In this document: positions 9,040 through 17,347 of the stretch, piece by piece
Layout: each line of letters opens with the position of its first letter
Position numbering within the stretch: position 1 is the stretch's first letter
DNA from: Lachnospiraceae bacterium
GTDB lineage: Bacteria > Bacillota > Clostridia > Lachnospirales > Lachnospiraceae
Length of the DNA stretch: 34,109 nucleotides
Assembly: GCA_024698555.1 (NCBI GenBank)
Contig: JAILRI010000019.1
Location: 1 to 34,109, forward strand
Direction of reading: 5' to 3'
Translations under genes and position numbers: made by a program
The notes under the pieces: model-generated
What the model was told of the DNA's origin: nothing
Database searches by the model: none
Seen by the model: the letters and a program-made list of their open reading frames with translations, nothing else

Positions 9040-10728
9040 ATGAAATCTAAAACCAATACAAAACCGTCACAGGAAAAACTCAAGCCGAAGCTTTTCTCGG
9101 TCATGAAGAATTACAGCGCAGCTCAGCTCGGGAAGGACATAGTCGCCGGAATAATAGTCGCGATCATCGCGCTTCCGCTGTCTATCGCGCTGGCACTGGC
9201 TTCGGGAGTGGAGCCGGAACAGGGTATATATACCGCTATCATAGCAGGATTCCTCATTTCCTTCTTTGGAGGCAGCCGAGTGCAGATAGCCGGTCCTACC
9301 GCAGCCTTTGCCACCATCGTCGCCGGCATAGTAGCCACCGATGGCATGGAAGGCCTGGCCGTAGCGACCATCATTGCAGGCATACTGCTTATCTTTATGG
9401 GAGTATTCAGGCTCGGTTCCCTGATCAGGTTCATTCCGTACACCATTACTACAGGGTTTACCGCCGGTATCGCAGTAACTATACTGATAGGACAGATCAA
9501 GGATTTCTTAGGGCTGTCATTTCCTGCGGGAACCGTTACTATAGAAACCATCGACAAGCTGAAGGCTATCGCCGCCAATATCTCCACCGTCAACGTACAG
9601 TCTCTGATCGTCGGGGCAGTCTGTCTTGCGGTCCTGATCATCTGGCCTTTAATCAACAAAACTATCCCCGGCTCCCTGATCGCCGTACTGGTCGGAGTTT
9701 TCATGGTTAAACTGCTCAACATGAACGTTAATACCATCGGTGATCTTTATACCATCAACAATTCGCTGCCTGCCTTCAGGCTGCCCGCGTTCAGCCTGGT
9801 AACCGTGCGAAACGAACTGGGCAACGGTTTCACCATCGCGATCCTCGCGGCGATAGAATCGCTTCTTTCGGCTGTTGTCGCCGATTCCATGATCAATTCG
9901 AAGCATCGGTCAAATATGGAGCTGGTTGCCCAGGGCATCGGTAATATCGGTTCAGCCCTGTTCGGAGGCATCCCCGCTACCGGCGCTATTGCCAGAACCG
10001 CTGCCAATGTCAAGAACGGCGGACGCACTCCCATCGCGGGTATGGTACATTCCGTGGTACTGGTCATAGTACTCATAGTCCTGATGCCCTATGCCGCATA
10101 CATTCCGATGCCCACCATAGCCGCGATCCTGTTTATCGTTGCCTACAACATGTGCGGCTGGAGGAATTTCGCGGGTCTGTGCAAAAAAGCTCCCAAAAGC
10201 GATATCATTGTCCTGATCCTGACTTTTGTACTTACTGTCGTATTTGATCTGGTCGTAGCCATAGCAGTCGGCATGGTGGTAGCATGCGTCCTGTTCATGA
10301 AACGCATGAGTGAGGAAGCTGAGATCCATGGATGGAAATACGCTCTCGATGAAAGCGACAACGACCCCGCGGCACTCGAGCTGCGTACCATACCTCACGA
10401 GGTACGTGTTTATGAGATCACAGGTCCGATGTTCTTCGGTGTGGCGAGTCTTATCTCAGGTATCACCATAAAGGATTTCACAAAGGTTCTGATCATCCGT
10501 ATGCGCGGCGTTCCGGCCATTGATGCCACAGCCATGCAGTCTTTGGAAAGCCTTGTCGATAAGTGCAGGGAACAGAACGTTTCGGTCGTATTTTCACATG
10601 TAAATGACCAGCCCCGCCACGTTATGGAAAAGGACGGTCTGATCTCAAAGGTCGGCGCTGAGAACTTCTGTCCTCATATTGACGCGGCTTTAGCCAGAGC
10701 AGAAGAGATACTGAGTTCGCAAGCGTGA
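9040..10728 (+). CDS. SulP-family inorganic anion transporter with C-terminal STAS domain
   Basis: DIVAGIIVAIIALPLSIALALASGVEPEQGIYTAIIAGFLISFFGGSRVQIAGPTAAF; STAS segment FTKVLIIRMRGVPAIDATAMQSLESLV; SD GGAGG before ATG at 9040. Confidence 0.95.
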   Translation: MKSKTNTKPSQEKLKPKLFSVMKNYSAAQLGKDIVAGIIVAIIALPLSIALALASGVEPEQGIYTAIIAGFLISFFGGSRVQIAGPTAAFATIVAGIVATDGMEGLAVATIIAGILLIFMGVFRLGSLIRFIPYTITTGFTAGIAVTILIGQIKDFLGLSFPAGTVTIETIDKLKAIAANISTVNVQSLIVGAVCLAVLIIWPLINKTIPGSLIAVLVGVFMVKLLNMNVNTIGDLYTINNSLPAFRLPAFSLVTVRNELGNGFTIAILAAIESLLSAVVADSMINSKHRSNMELVAQGIGNIGSALFGGIPATGAIARTAANVKNGGRTPIAGMVHSVVLVIVLIVLMPYAAYIPMPTIAAILFIVAYNMCGWRNFAGLCKKAPKSDIIVLILTFVLTVVFDLVVAIAVGMVVACVLFMKRMSEEAEIHGWKYALDESDNDPAALELRTIPHEVRVYEITGPMFFGVASLISGITIKDFTKVLIIRMRGVPAIDATAMQSLESLVDKCREQNVSVVFSHVNDQPRHVMEKDGLISKVGAENFCPHIDAALARAEEILSSQA

Positions 10729-10729
10729 T

Positions 10730-10895
10730 GATCGCTCGGGGCAGTTCCCTGGAAGTGAACCTCCGGAACTGCCTTCTCTCTTATCAATCGAGTAGGAGGC
10801 GGCTTGCCCCCTCCTACTCGATACGATGAGTCATCTCGCGTACAAGTCCGCTCGATGACCGTTCACTCAGCCCTCAGCTTATAAGCAAGCTTATA
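10730..10895. repeat. Copy B of the mosaic intergenic hairpin element
   Basis: CGCTCGGGGCAGTTCC..GGAACTGCC (10740-10748/10765-10773); TTATCAATCGAGTAGGAGG..CCTCCTACTCGAT (10787-10799/10810-10822); GTCATCTCGCGTAC..CCGCTCGATGACCGTTCACTC; GCCCTCAGCTTATA..TATAGCTGAGGGC. Confidence 0.7.
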
Positions 10896-10920
10896 GCTGA
10901 GGGCATTCGTTTATCGCACA

Positions 10921-10958
10921 AAAAATTCCGCAGTACGATAACCGTCTGCGGAATTTTT
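10921..10958. terminator. Bidirectional intrinsic terminator (htpG on -, SulP gene on +)
   Basis: AAAAATTCCGCAG (10921-10933) / CTGCGGAATTTTT (10946-10958), 13-bp perfect stem with A/T tracts on both sides. Confidence 0.85.
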
Positions 10959-10987
10959 TAGTGTTTATATTAAGAACTGTATATTGC

Positions 10988-13126
10988 TCATTTTTCCTTC
11001 GAGATCATCTCAAGGATCTCATTGCTGCGCTCGATAAAGCCCGTCATAGCCTCGGGAGCGAGGGGCTTGTGGCTGAGCATCGCCAGGTCGTAAAGCTGAG
11101 CTGAAAGCAGCTCCACCTTCTTGCCCTTCTTGTGCTCGGCTATATACTGAACCAGAGAATTGTTGGCGTTAAGTATCAGGGTTTCCCGGCCGCCGAAGAG
11201 GTCATCGCCTCCCATGCCCGGCATGCTGTACATCTTCATCATGTCAGACATACGCCTGCTCTCCTCCGAGAGTGTCACCATAGCGGAAATCTTCTCGTCC
11301 TTGAGCTTCTCGACCTTTACTTCAAGCTTCTCCTTGTTTAAGACCTTCCTGAACAGTTTTTCAAGTGTTTTCTGTTCTTTCTCAAGATCCTTCAGCTCAT
11401 TGCCGCTTACTTCCTCCTTGATCCCGGCAGTTACATCGGAATCTATGCGCAGGAAGCGGATCTTGTCATTACCTGCCTCAAGCTGCTGGATAAAGGGCTG
11501 ATCGATATTATGGGTAAGCAGGACCGCATTGAGCCCTTCGGCGCGGAAAATGTTTATATACTGGCTCTGCTGTTTTTCGTCGGTTACATAGTATACCTTG
11601 TCGCGCTTGTCTTCCTTCTTGTCCTTGTCATCACCGTCGTAGAAATCGTCGTCCTCGGCAGCCTCTGAAGAATCATCCCTGCCCTGATCATCTTCAGCCT
11701 TATCAGCGCTGTCGTCCGTCTTCTCTACCTCTTTACCCTCGGCTGTATCAGTCTGCTCACCCTCTTTAGCCTCGTTCTCCTTAAGTGTATCCTTTTTGGC
11801 CGCGTCAAGGTACTCGGTAAGGGTTATATATTTTCCGTCCAGATCCTTATAGATGATATAGTCAGCGATCTTCTCCTTGAACTTTTCATCCTTTAAGAAG
11901 CCATACTTGATGAACGGGCTGATATCGTCCCAGTATTTCTCATAATTTTCACGGTCAGTCTTGAACATGCCGGAAAGCTTATCCGCCACTTTCTTTGTGA
12001 TATAATCGGATATCTTCTTGACAAATCCGTCATTCTGCAGTGCGCTTCTCGATACATTCAAAGGCAGGTCCGGACAGTCGATCACGCCCTTCAACAGCAT
12101 CAGGAACTCGGGAATGACTTCCTTGATGTTATCCGCAATAAATACCTGATTACTGTAAAGCTTGATCACGCCTTCTATACTTTCATACTCAATATTGATC
12201 TTCGGGAAATAGAGTATTCCTTTTAAGTTGAAAGGATAATCCATGTTCAGGTGTATCCAGAACAGCGGCTCACGGTAATCATGGAATACCTTGCGGTAGA
12301 ATTCCTTGTACTCGTCATCCGTGCAGTCGTTGGGATGCTTGGTCCACAGGGGAGCAGTCTCGTTAAGAGACTTCTTTTCAGGCTTCTTCTCAGCCTCTTT
12401 CGCCTTGCCGTCTTCACCGATCTCGGCATCTATCACCTTATCGTCAGTCTTACCGGAGGCCTCGTCCCCCTTCTTTTCCTCTTCCTCAGGCTTGTCGGCA
12501 TTCCTGAAATAGATCGGTACAGGCATAAATGAGCAGTACTTCTCCAGAACTTCCTTAGCCCTGTACTCGTTGGCGAACTCATAGCTGTCTTCATTGAGGT
12601 ACAATGTGATCTCGGTACCGCGCTCAGTCCTGTCACCCTCATCCATCTCGAACTCCATGCCTTCCTCTGAAGACCAGAATACAGGCTTTGCGTCAGGCTT
12701 ATAGGAAAGAGTGGAAATAGTTACTTTATGCGCAACCATGAAGGACGAATAGAAGCCCAGTCCGAAATGACCGATGATCTGGTCGTCATTTGCCTTATCC
12801 TTATATTTCTCCAGGAAATCAGCGGCACCCGAAAACGCGATCTGGTTGATATACTCCTTCACCTCGTCCGCGGTCATACCGATACCGTTATCACGGATAA
12901 CTATAGTCTTATCCTCGCTGGAAACCTCTACATCGATATGGTATTCCTCGCCGTCCTTCTCATCAAACTCGCCTATCATGGCCAGCTTCTTCAGTTTAGT
13001 GATTGCATCGCAGCCATTGGAGATCAGCTCACGATAGAAAATATCATGGTCGGAATACAGCCATTTTTTGATGATCGGAAATATGTTTTCCGAGTTGATC
13101 GATAGATTACCTTTTTCCATACTCAT
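10988..13126 (-). CDS. htpG: Hsp90-family chaperone HtpG
   Basis: ELISNGCDAITKLKKL, VIRDNGIGMTADEVKEYINQIAFSGAADFLEKY, IGHFGLGFYSSFMVA, LPLNVSRSALQND; SD GGAGGC before ATG at 13126. Confidence 0.97.
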   Translation of the reverse strand: MSMEKGNLSINSENIFPIIKKWLYSDHDIFYRELISNGCDAITKLKKLAMIGEFDEKDGEEYHIDVEVSSEDKTIVIRDNGIGMTADEVKEYINQIAFSGAADFLEKYKDKANDDQIIGHFGLGFYSSFMVAHKVTISTLSYKPDAKPVFWSSEEGMEFEMDEGDRTERGTEITLYLNEDSYEFANEYRAKEVLEKYCSFMPVPIYFRNADKPEEEEKKGDEASGKTDDKVIDAEIGEDGKAKEAEKKPEKKSLNETAPLWTKHPNDCTDDEYKEFYRKVFHDYREPLFWIHLNMDYPFNLKGILYFPKINIEYESIEGVIKLYSNQVFIADNIKEVIPEFLMLLKGVIDCPDLPLNVSRSALQNDGFVKKISDYITKKVADKLSGMFKTDRENYEKYWDDISPFIKYGFLKDEKFKEKIADYIIYKDLDGKYITLTEYLDAAKKDTLKENEAKEGEQTDTAEGKEVEKTDDSADKAEDDQGRDDSSEAAEDDDFYDGDDKDKKEDKRDKVYYVTDEKQQSQYINIFRAEGLNAVLLTHNIDQPFIQQLEAGNDKIRFLRIDSDVTAGIKEEVSGNELKDLEKEQKTLEKLFRKVLNKEKLEVKVEKLKDEKISAMVTLSEESRRMSDMMKMYSMPGMGGDDLFGGRETLILNANNSLVQYIAEHKKGKKVELLSAQLYDLAMLSHKPLAPEAMTGFIERSNEILEMISKEK

Positions 13127-13160
13127 TGTAAAAACGCCTCCAAAATTGTATTTGTGCTTT

Positions 13161-13189
13161 ATCATACACCGCTTAAAAATATTTGTCAA
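13161..13189 (-). promoter_or_regulatory. htpG promoter
   Basis: Minus strand TTGACA (13184-13189) - 17 nt - TATGAT (13161-13166). Confidence 0.8.
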
Positions 13190-13195
13190 GAAAAA

Positions 13196-13222
13196 TTAGC
13201 ACTCAATCCACCTGAGTGCTAA
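13196..13222. promoter_or_regulatory. CIRCE element (HrcA operator)
   Basis: TTAGCACTC-AATCCACCT-GAGTGCTAA: perfect 9-9-9 CIRCE consensus. Confidence 0.96.
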
Positions 13223-13249
13223 TAAAATTTCTATAAACTCCCTGATAAT

Positions 13250-13699
13250 TCATTTCACCTCATGGTCGATCCCATGTTTTTTTAGGAATCCAAGCATATT
13301 GTCATCCCACTCATGCTCACCGGAACGGTCGGTGGTAAATACCGAGCGCGAAACTCCGGTCACAAGCATTAGTGAATTATTGTCAAACCGTATATTGACA
13401 ATATACGTTATATCACCTGCGCCCGGCTTTTTAAGCACCAGCTTCATGGACACCGGCAGACGCCTGCCCCTGATAAGAGACTTCACCTGCTCCTTCATCC
13501 CGGACCAGCCGATGAAGTCCTCCATTTTCAAGTTTTCGAGTTCCTCCTCAGAATAGAAGTTCATGTTGACGTGGCCGTCTATATGATAACTCACAGCCAC
13601 ATCAATATCTCCTTCCACGAAGAAGAAGCTGTCAAACGCAGTGTCCGTAAACAGAAGATTCATAAAATCCTTTATATTCAAGACACGGATAGCGATCAT
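13250..13699 (-). CDS. Small hypothetical protein, possibly DUF5721-like
   Basis: ORF 149 aa, 20-bp gap to upstream gene; family suggested from N-terminal IDGHVNMNFYSEEEL-type pattern only. Confidence 0.6.
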   Translation of the reverse strand: MIAIRVLNIKDFMNLLFTDTAFDSFFFVEGDIDVAVSYHIDGHVNMNFYSEEELENLKMEDFIGWSGMKEQVKSLIRGRRLPVSMKLVLKKPGAGDITYIVNIRFDNNSLMLVTGVSRSVFTTDRSGEHEWDDNMLGFLKKHGIDHEVK

Positions 13700-13719
13700 C
13701 GGGCTTTCCTCCTGATTAA

Positions 13720-15687
13720 TTACTTGTTGGCACTTTCGGGATGATTAATCACCTGTTTTTTGATCGCGAACACCGCTATGCTTCTGGGCCTGATCACACA
13801 GGAGCGATGGTCGGTCAGCTTATTTGAGGCATCTGTGGTAAGTGCTGTCTCCACCTCATTCTTTGCCTCAACCGGAAGATCGAACTCATGCTCTTCCCAG
13901 TGCATATTGAACGCCACATAGAAAGTGGAGTCCTTATGCTTGCGATCTACCATGGCATAATCACCGTTGAGCAGCACTCCCAATGTGCGTGAAAAATACC
14001 CGAAATCGGGATACCACGCCCTGGTTCCGTGAAATGATATGTCAGGACGTCCGCTGTAGATGTAATCAAGTCCCTGCAGCTGAGCCCTGTTCGCGAAGAC
14101 CCTGTGTGAGGTCTTCAGTCTGGCCAGTTTCCTGACAAAATCATGCAGGTTCTTCGCTCTCGAACCTTTATCCCAGATAACCCGGCTCTGTTCGTTGTCG
14201 AGACAGTAAGGATTGTTATTGCCAAAATGGGTAAGTCCGAACTCGTCACCGGCCATCAGCATGGGTGTCCCCTGGCTTAAGAACAATACAGTCAATGCGT
14301 TCTTTATCATCCTGTAACGCAGTTTCAGCACCTGGCGGCTCTTTGTTTCCCCTTCCACGCCACAGTTCCAGCTGTAATTGATCTCACGTCCGTCTAAATT
14401 GTTCTCACCGTTATCCCTGTTATGGCGTTCGTCATACGAATACACATCTGCCAGGGTAAAGCCGTCATGGTCGGCAAGGTAATTGACCCTTCCTGTTTTT
14501 ACAAATCCCTTTCTGAACATTTCTGAAAACAGCTTTACCTGATCCTCATCGCCCTTTAAAAACCTGCGTACAGTCACCATAAAACCATCGTTACATTCAG
14601 CGATACGTTTCATGCAGGCCTTGTCACCGGATTCGCACATATCATGACCATTCATGATCAGTTTAACTCCCTTAAGCAAAGGATCACTCATGAAGAGCCG
14701 TTTAAAGACGTAATCACCAATTATGCGGAATCCGTCGATGCCATATTCGCTTCGCCACATTCTCAAAGCATCAAGCATCAAAGAGTCGGGAGTTCCCGAA
14801 GCAAAATCCATCTCCATAAATACCGCGATACCGCTTTCATGAAGCGCATTCACCATATCAAAAAATTCCCGTCTCGCATTTGAGGGGTCAGACGCATACC
14901 CGGATTTGGGCGCGAAATAATACCCTTCCGCCCCGTAGCCCCAGAAATTGAGTTTAGCCGGACTTCCCGCTCCCTGTATCATCCTCTCGTTAAATTCATA
15001 GCAGGGCATGAGCAGCACAGCATTTACGCCCAGCTGCCTCATATAAGGAATTTTTTCTACAAGCCCCGAATATGTCCCGGGGTGTTTTGCTCCGCTCGAC
15101 TTATCAACCGTAAACCCGCGAACATGCAGCTTGTAAATAAACAGATCCTCATAATCGGGACACTTAAATCCGAAATCCGGCCGCAGTTCTTCCCTTGACA
15201 AACGGGATCTTATATGCGGTCTGACTCCCGGATCCTCCCCGTCACCCTTTTTGGCTCTCCCGGATCCTTTTTTTTCAAGATCCGATCCTTCGCCAGCTCG
15301 ATCATCAATGCCATTATCCTTTAAGGCGGTCAGAGCTTCTTCAAGATCACGGCCTGCAGCCTGGACTGAGTTTGCACCTGACGCAGCCGCCGTACGGTAC
15401 TCATCGGTATCTGCCCAATATCCCCTTATCCCCGTCAGTTCCCGTGAATACGGATCAATAAAGCTGTCCTTGTCAGTCTCGAAAAGGTACTCACAAATAC
15501 CGGACGAACCGGACAGCGAAAAAGAACACTCAAAAATGCCCGTACATCCCTGCACGGGCAGCATTTCTATTTTATCAGCCGGTTTTCTGTCACCGGATCT
15601 ATACAGGTCGATGCTGCAGCGTTTCGCTTCAGGAGCATAACAAACCGCCTTAAAACCCGCACCTTCCGCTCTGACTCCAAAATCCAT
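13720..15687 (-). CDS. GlgX/isoamylase-like GH13 protein with degenerate active site
   Basis: GlgX-like NYLADHDGFTLADVYSYDERHNRDNGENNLDGREINYSWNCGVEGETKSRQV..LFLSQGTPMLMAGDEFGLTHFGNNNPYCLDNE; catalytic regions II/III altered (see findings). Confidence 0.88.
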   Translation of the reverse strand: MDFGVRAEGAGFKAVCYAPEAKRCSIDLYRSGDRKPADKIEMLPVQGCTGIFECSFSLSGSSGICEYLFETDKDSFIDPYSRELTGIRGYWADTDEYRTAAASGANSVQAAGRDLEEALTALKDNGIDDRAGEGSDLEKKGSGRAKKGDGEDPGVRPHIRSRLSREELRPDFGFKCPDYEDLFIYKLHVRGFTVDKSSGAKHPGTYSGLVEKIPYMRQLGVNAVLLMPCYEFNERMIQGAGSPAKLNFWGYGAEGYYFAPKSGYASDPSNARREFFDMVNALHESGIAVFMEMDFASGTPDSLMLDALRMWRSEYGIDGFRIIGDYVFKRLFMSDPLLKGVKLIMNGHDMCESGDKACMKRIAECNDGFMVTVRRFLKGDEDQVKLFSEMFRKGFVKTGRVNYLADHDGFTLADVYSYDERHNRDNGENNLDGREINYSWNCGVEGETKSRQVLKLRYRMIKNALTVLFLSQGTPMLMAGDEFGLTHFGNNNPYCLDNEQSRVIWDKGSRAKNLHDFVRKLARLKTSHRVFANRAQLQGLDYIYSGRPDISFHGTRAWYPDFGYFSRTLGVLLNGDYAMVDRKHKDSTFYVAFNMHWEEHEFDLPVEAKNEVETALTTDASNKLTDHRSCVIRPRSIAVFAIKKQVINHPESANK

Positions 15688-15700
15688 TTAGTTTCTCCCG

Positions 15701-17338
15701 TCAGTCCTCATCTTCGTCATTTTTGGCCGTAAGGACAGTACGTTTTCTGGCCATCTCATCATTTTCAAGATAGTCATCATATGTCGAAATCTTATCTATC
15801 AATGTTCCGTCCGGCAATATTTCCATGATCCTGTTTGCGGTGGTCTGGATGAACTGATGATCAAGGGCTGTAAAGAGCACTACTCCGGGGAATTTGATCA
15901 ACGCGTTGTTAAGCGCGGTGATGGACTCCATATCCAGATGGTTCGTAGGCTCATCCATGATCAGGACATTGGAGCCCAGGATCATCATCTTTGAGAGCAT
16001 GACGCGCACTCTTTCGCCTCCGGACAGTACGCAGACCTTTTTGACCCCGTCCTCTCCGGTAAAGAGCATGCGTCCCAAGAACCCTCTTACATACTGCTGA
16101 TCGTCCACCGGTGAGAACGGCATCAGGTGATCAACTATTGTTTCGCTTCCCTTGAATTCATCGGTATTATCCTTGGGGAAATAACTTCTCTCGGTCGTAA
16201 CCCCCCACTTAAAAGACCCCTCATCGGGTTCTATCTCCTCAGTCAGTATCCTGAACAGAGTCGTATTGGCCAGAGTATTGGCACCAACAAAAGCAACCTT
16301 GTCGTCATGACCGAGTACAAAGCTCACATTGTCAAGCACCTTCACTCCGTCTATAGTCTTGGAGATATTCTTGACTTCAAGTACCTCATTTCCGATAGTG
16401 CGGTTAGGCCTGAAATCGATATAGGGATATTTTCTGCTGGATGGCCTGATATCATCCAGCTCGATCTTCTCTAAAGCACGCTTACGGGATGTAGCCTGCT
16501 TTGATTTGGAAGCATTGGCGGAGAAACGCTGTATAAATTCCTGCAGCTCCTTGATCTTCTCCTCTTTCTTCTTGTTCGCTTCCTTCATCTGCTTGATCAT
16601 AAGCTGGCTGGATTCGTACCAGAAATCGTAGTTGCCGGCGTAGAGCTGTATTTTCGAATAATCGATATCCGCTATCTGCGTGCAGACCTTATTCAGGAAA
16701 TAACGGTCATGTGAAACCACGATAACTGTGTTGTCAAAATTGATCAGAAACTCGTCAAGCCACCTGATAGCCTCCAGATCCAGATGGTTCGTAGGCTCGT
16801 CGAGCAGCAGGATATCCGGATTGCCGAACAATGCCTGTGCCAGCAGGACCTTCACCTTGATCGTATCAGGCACTTCGCTCATCATCATGTAATGGAATTC
16901 GGTATCCACGCCCAGACCGTTCAGCAGAGTAGCTGCGTCACTCTCGGCTTCCCATCCGTTCATCTCGGCGAATTCACCTTCAAGCTCCGAAGCCCTGATA
17001 CCATCCTCATCACTGAAATCCTCTTTGGCATATATGGCATCCTTTTCCTTCATGACCTCGTAAAGGCGCTTATTGCCGAGTATGACAGTATCCATGACCG
17101 GATACGCGTCATATTTGAAATGATCCTGCTCCAGGAAAGACAGACGCTGCCCTGGAGTGACGATGATATCGCCCTTCGTAGGTTCAAGCTGTCCTGAGAG
17201 GATCTTCAGGAATGTAGATTTACCGGCACCGTTGGCACCGATCAATCCGTAGCAGTTTCCTTCCGTAAATTTGATATTGACATCCTCGAAAAGGGCACGT
17301 TTGCCCAATCTCAAGGTAACATTACTTGCCTGGATCAT
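15701..17338 (-). CDS. ABC-F family ATPase (YkpA/YbiT-like)
   Basis: Two NBDs without TMs; GANGAGKST, LLLDEPTNHLD, LSGGERVRVMLSKMM, LIMDEPTNHLD, interdomain linker rich in K/E. Confidence 0.93.
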   Translation of the reverse strand: MIQASNVTLRLGKRALFEDVNIKFTEGNCYGLIGANGAGKSTFLKILSGQLEPTKGDIIVTPGQRLSFLEQDHFKYDAYPVMDTVILGNKRLYEVMKEKDAIYAKEDFSDEDGIRASELEGEFAEMNGWEAESDAATLLNGLGVDTEFHYMMMSEVPDTIKVKVLLAQALFGNPDILLLDEPTNHLDLEAIRWLDEFLINFDNTVIVVSHDRYFLNKVCTQIADIDYSKIQLYAGNYDFWYESSQLMIKQMKEANKKKEEKIKELQEFIQRFSANASKSKQATSRKRALEKIELDDIRPSSRKYPYIDFRPNRTIGNEVLEVKNISKTIDGVKVLDNVSFVLGHDDKVAFVGANTLANTTLFRILTEEIEPDEGSFKWGVTTERSYFPKDNTDEFKGSETIVDHLMPFSPVDDQQYVRGFLGRMLFTGEDGVKKVCVLSGGERVRVMLSKMMILGSNVLIMDEPTNHLDMESITALNNALIKFPGVVLFTALDHQFIQTTANRIMEILPDGTLIDKISTYDDYLENDEMARKRTVLTAKNDEDED

Positions 17339-17347
17339 ATTTTCTCC

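Noticed and set aside
9123-9737. 204-aa minus-strand ORF opposite the SulP gene
   Set aside because: Antisense shadow of a transmembrane protein gene; Met/Ile/Pro/Thr-rich, no motif.
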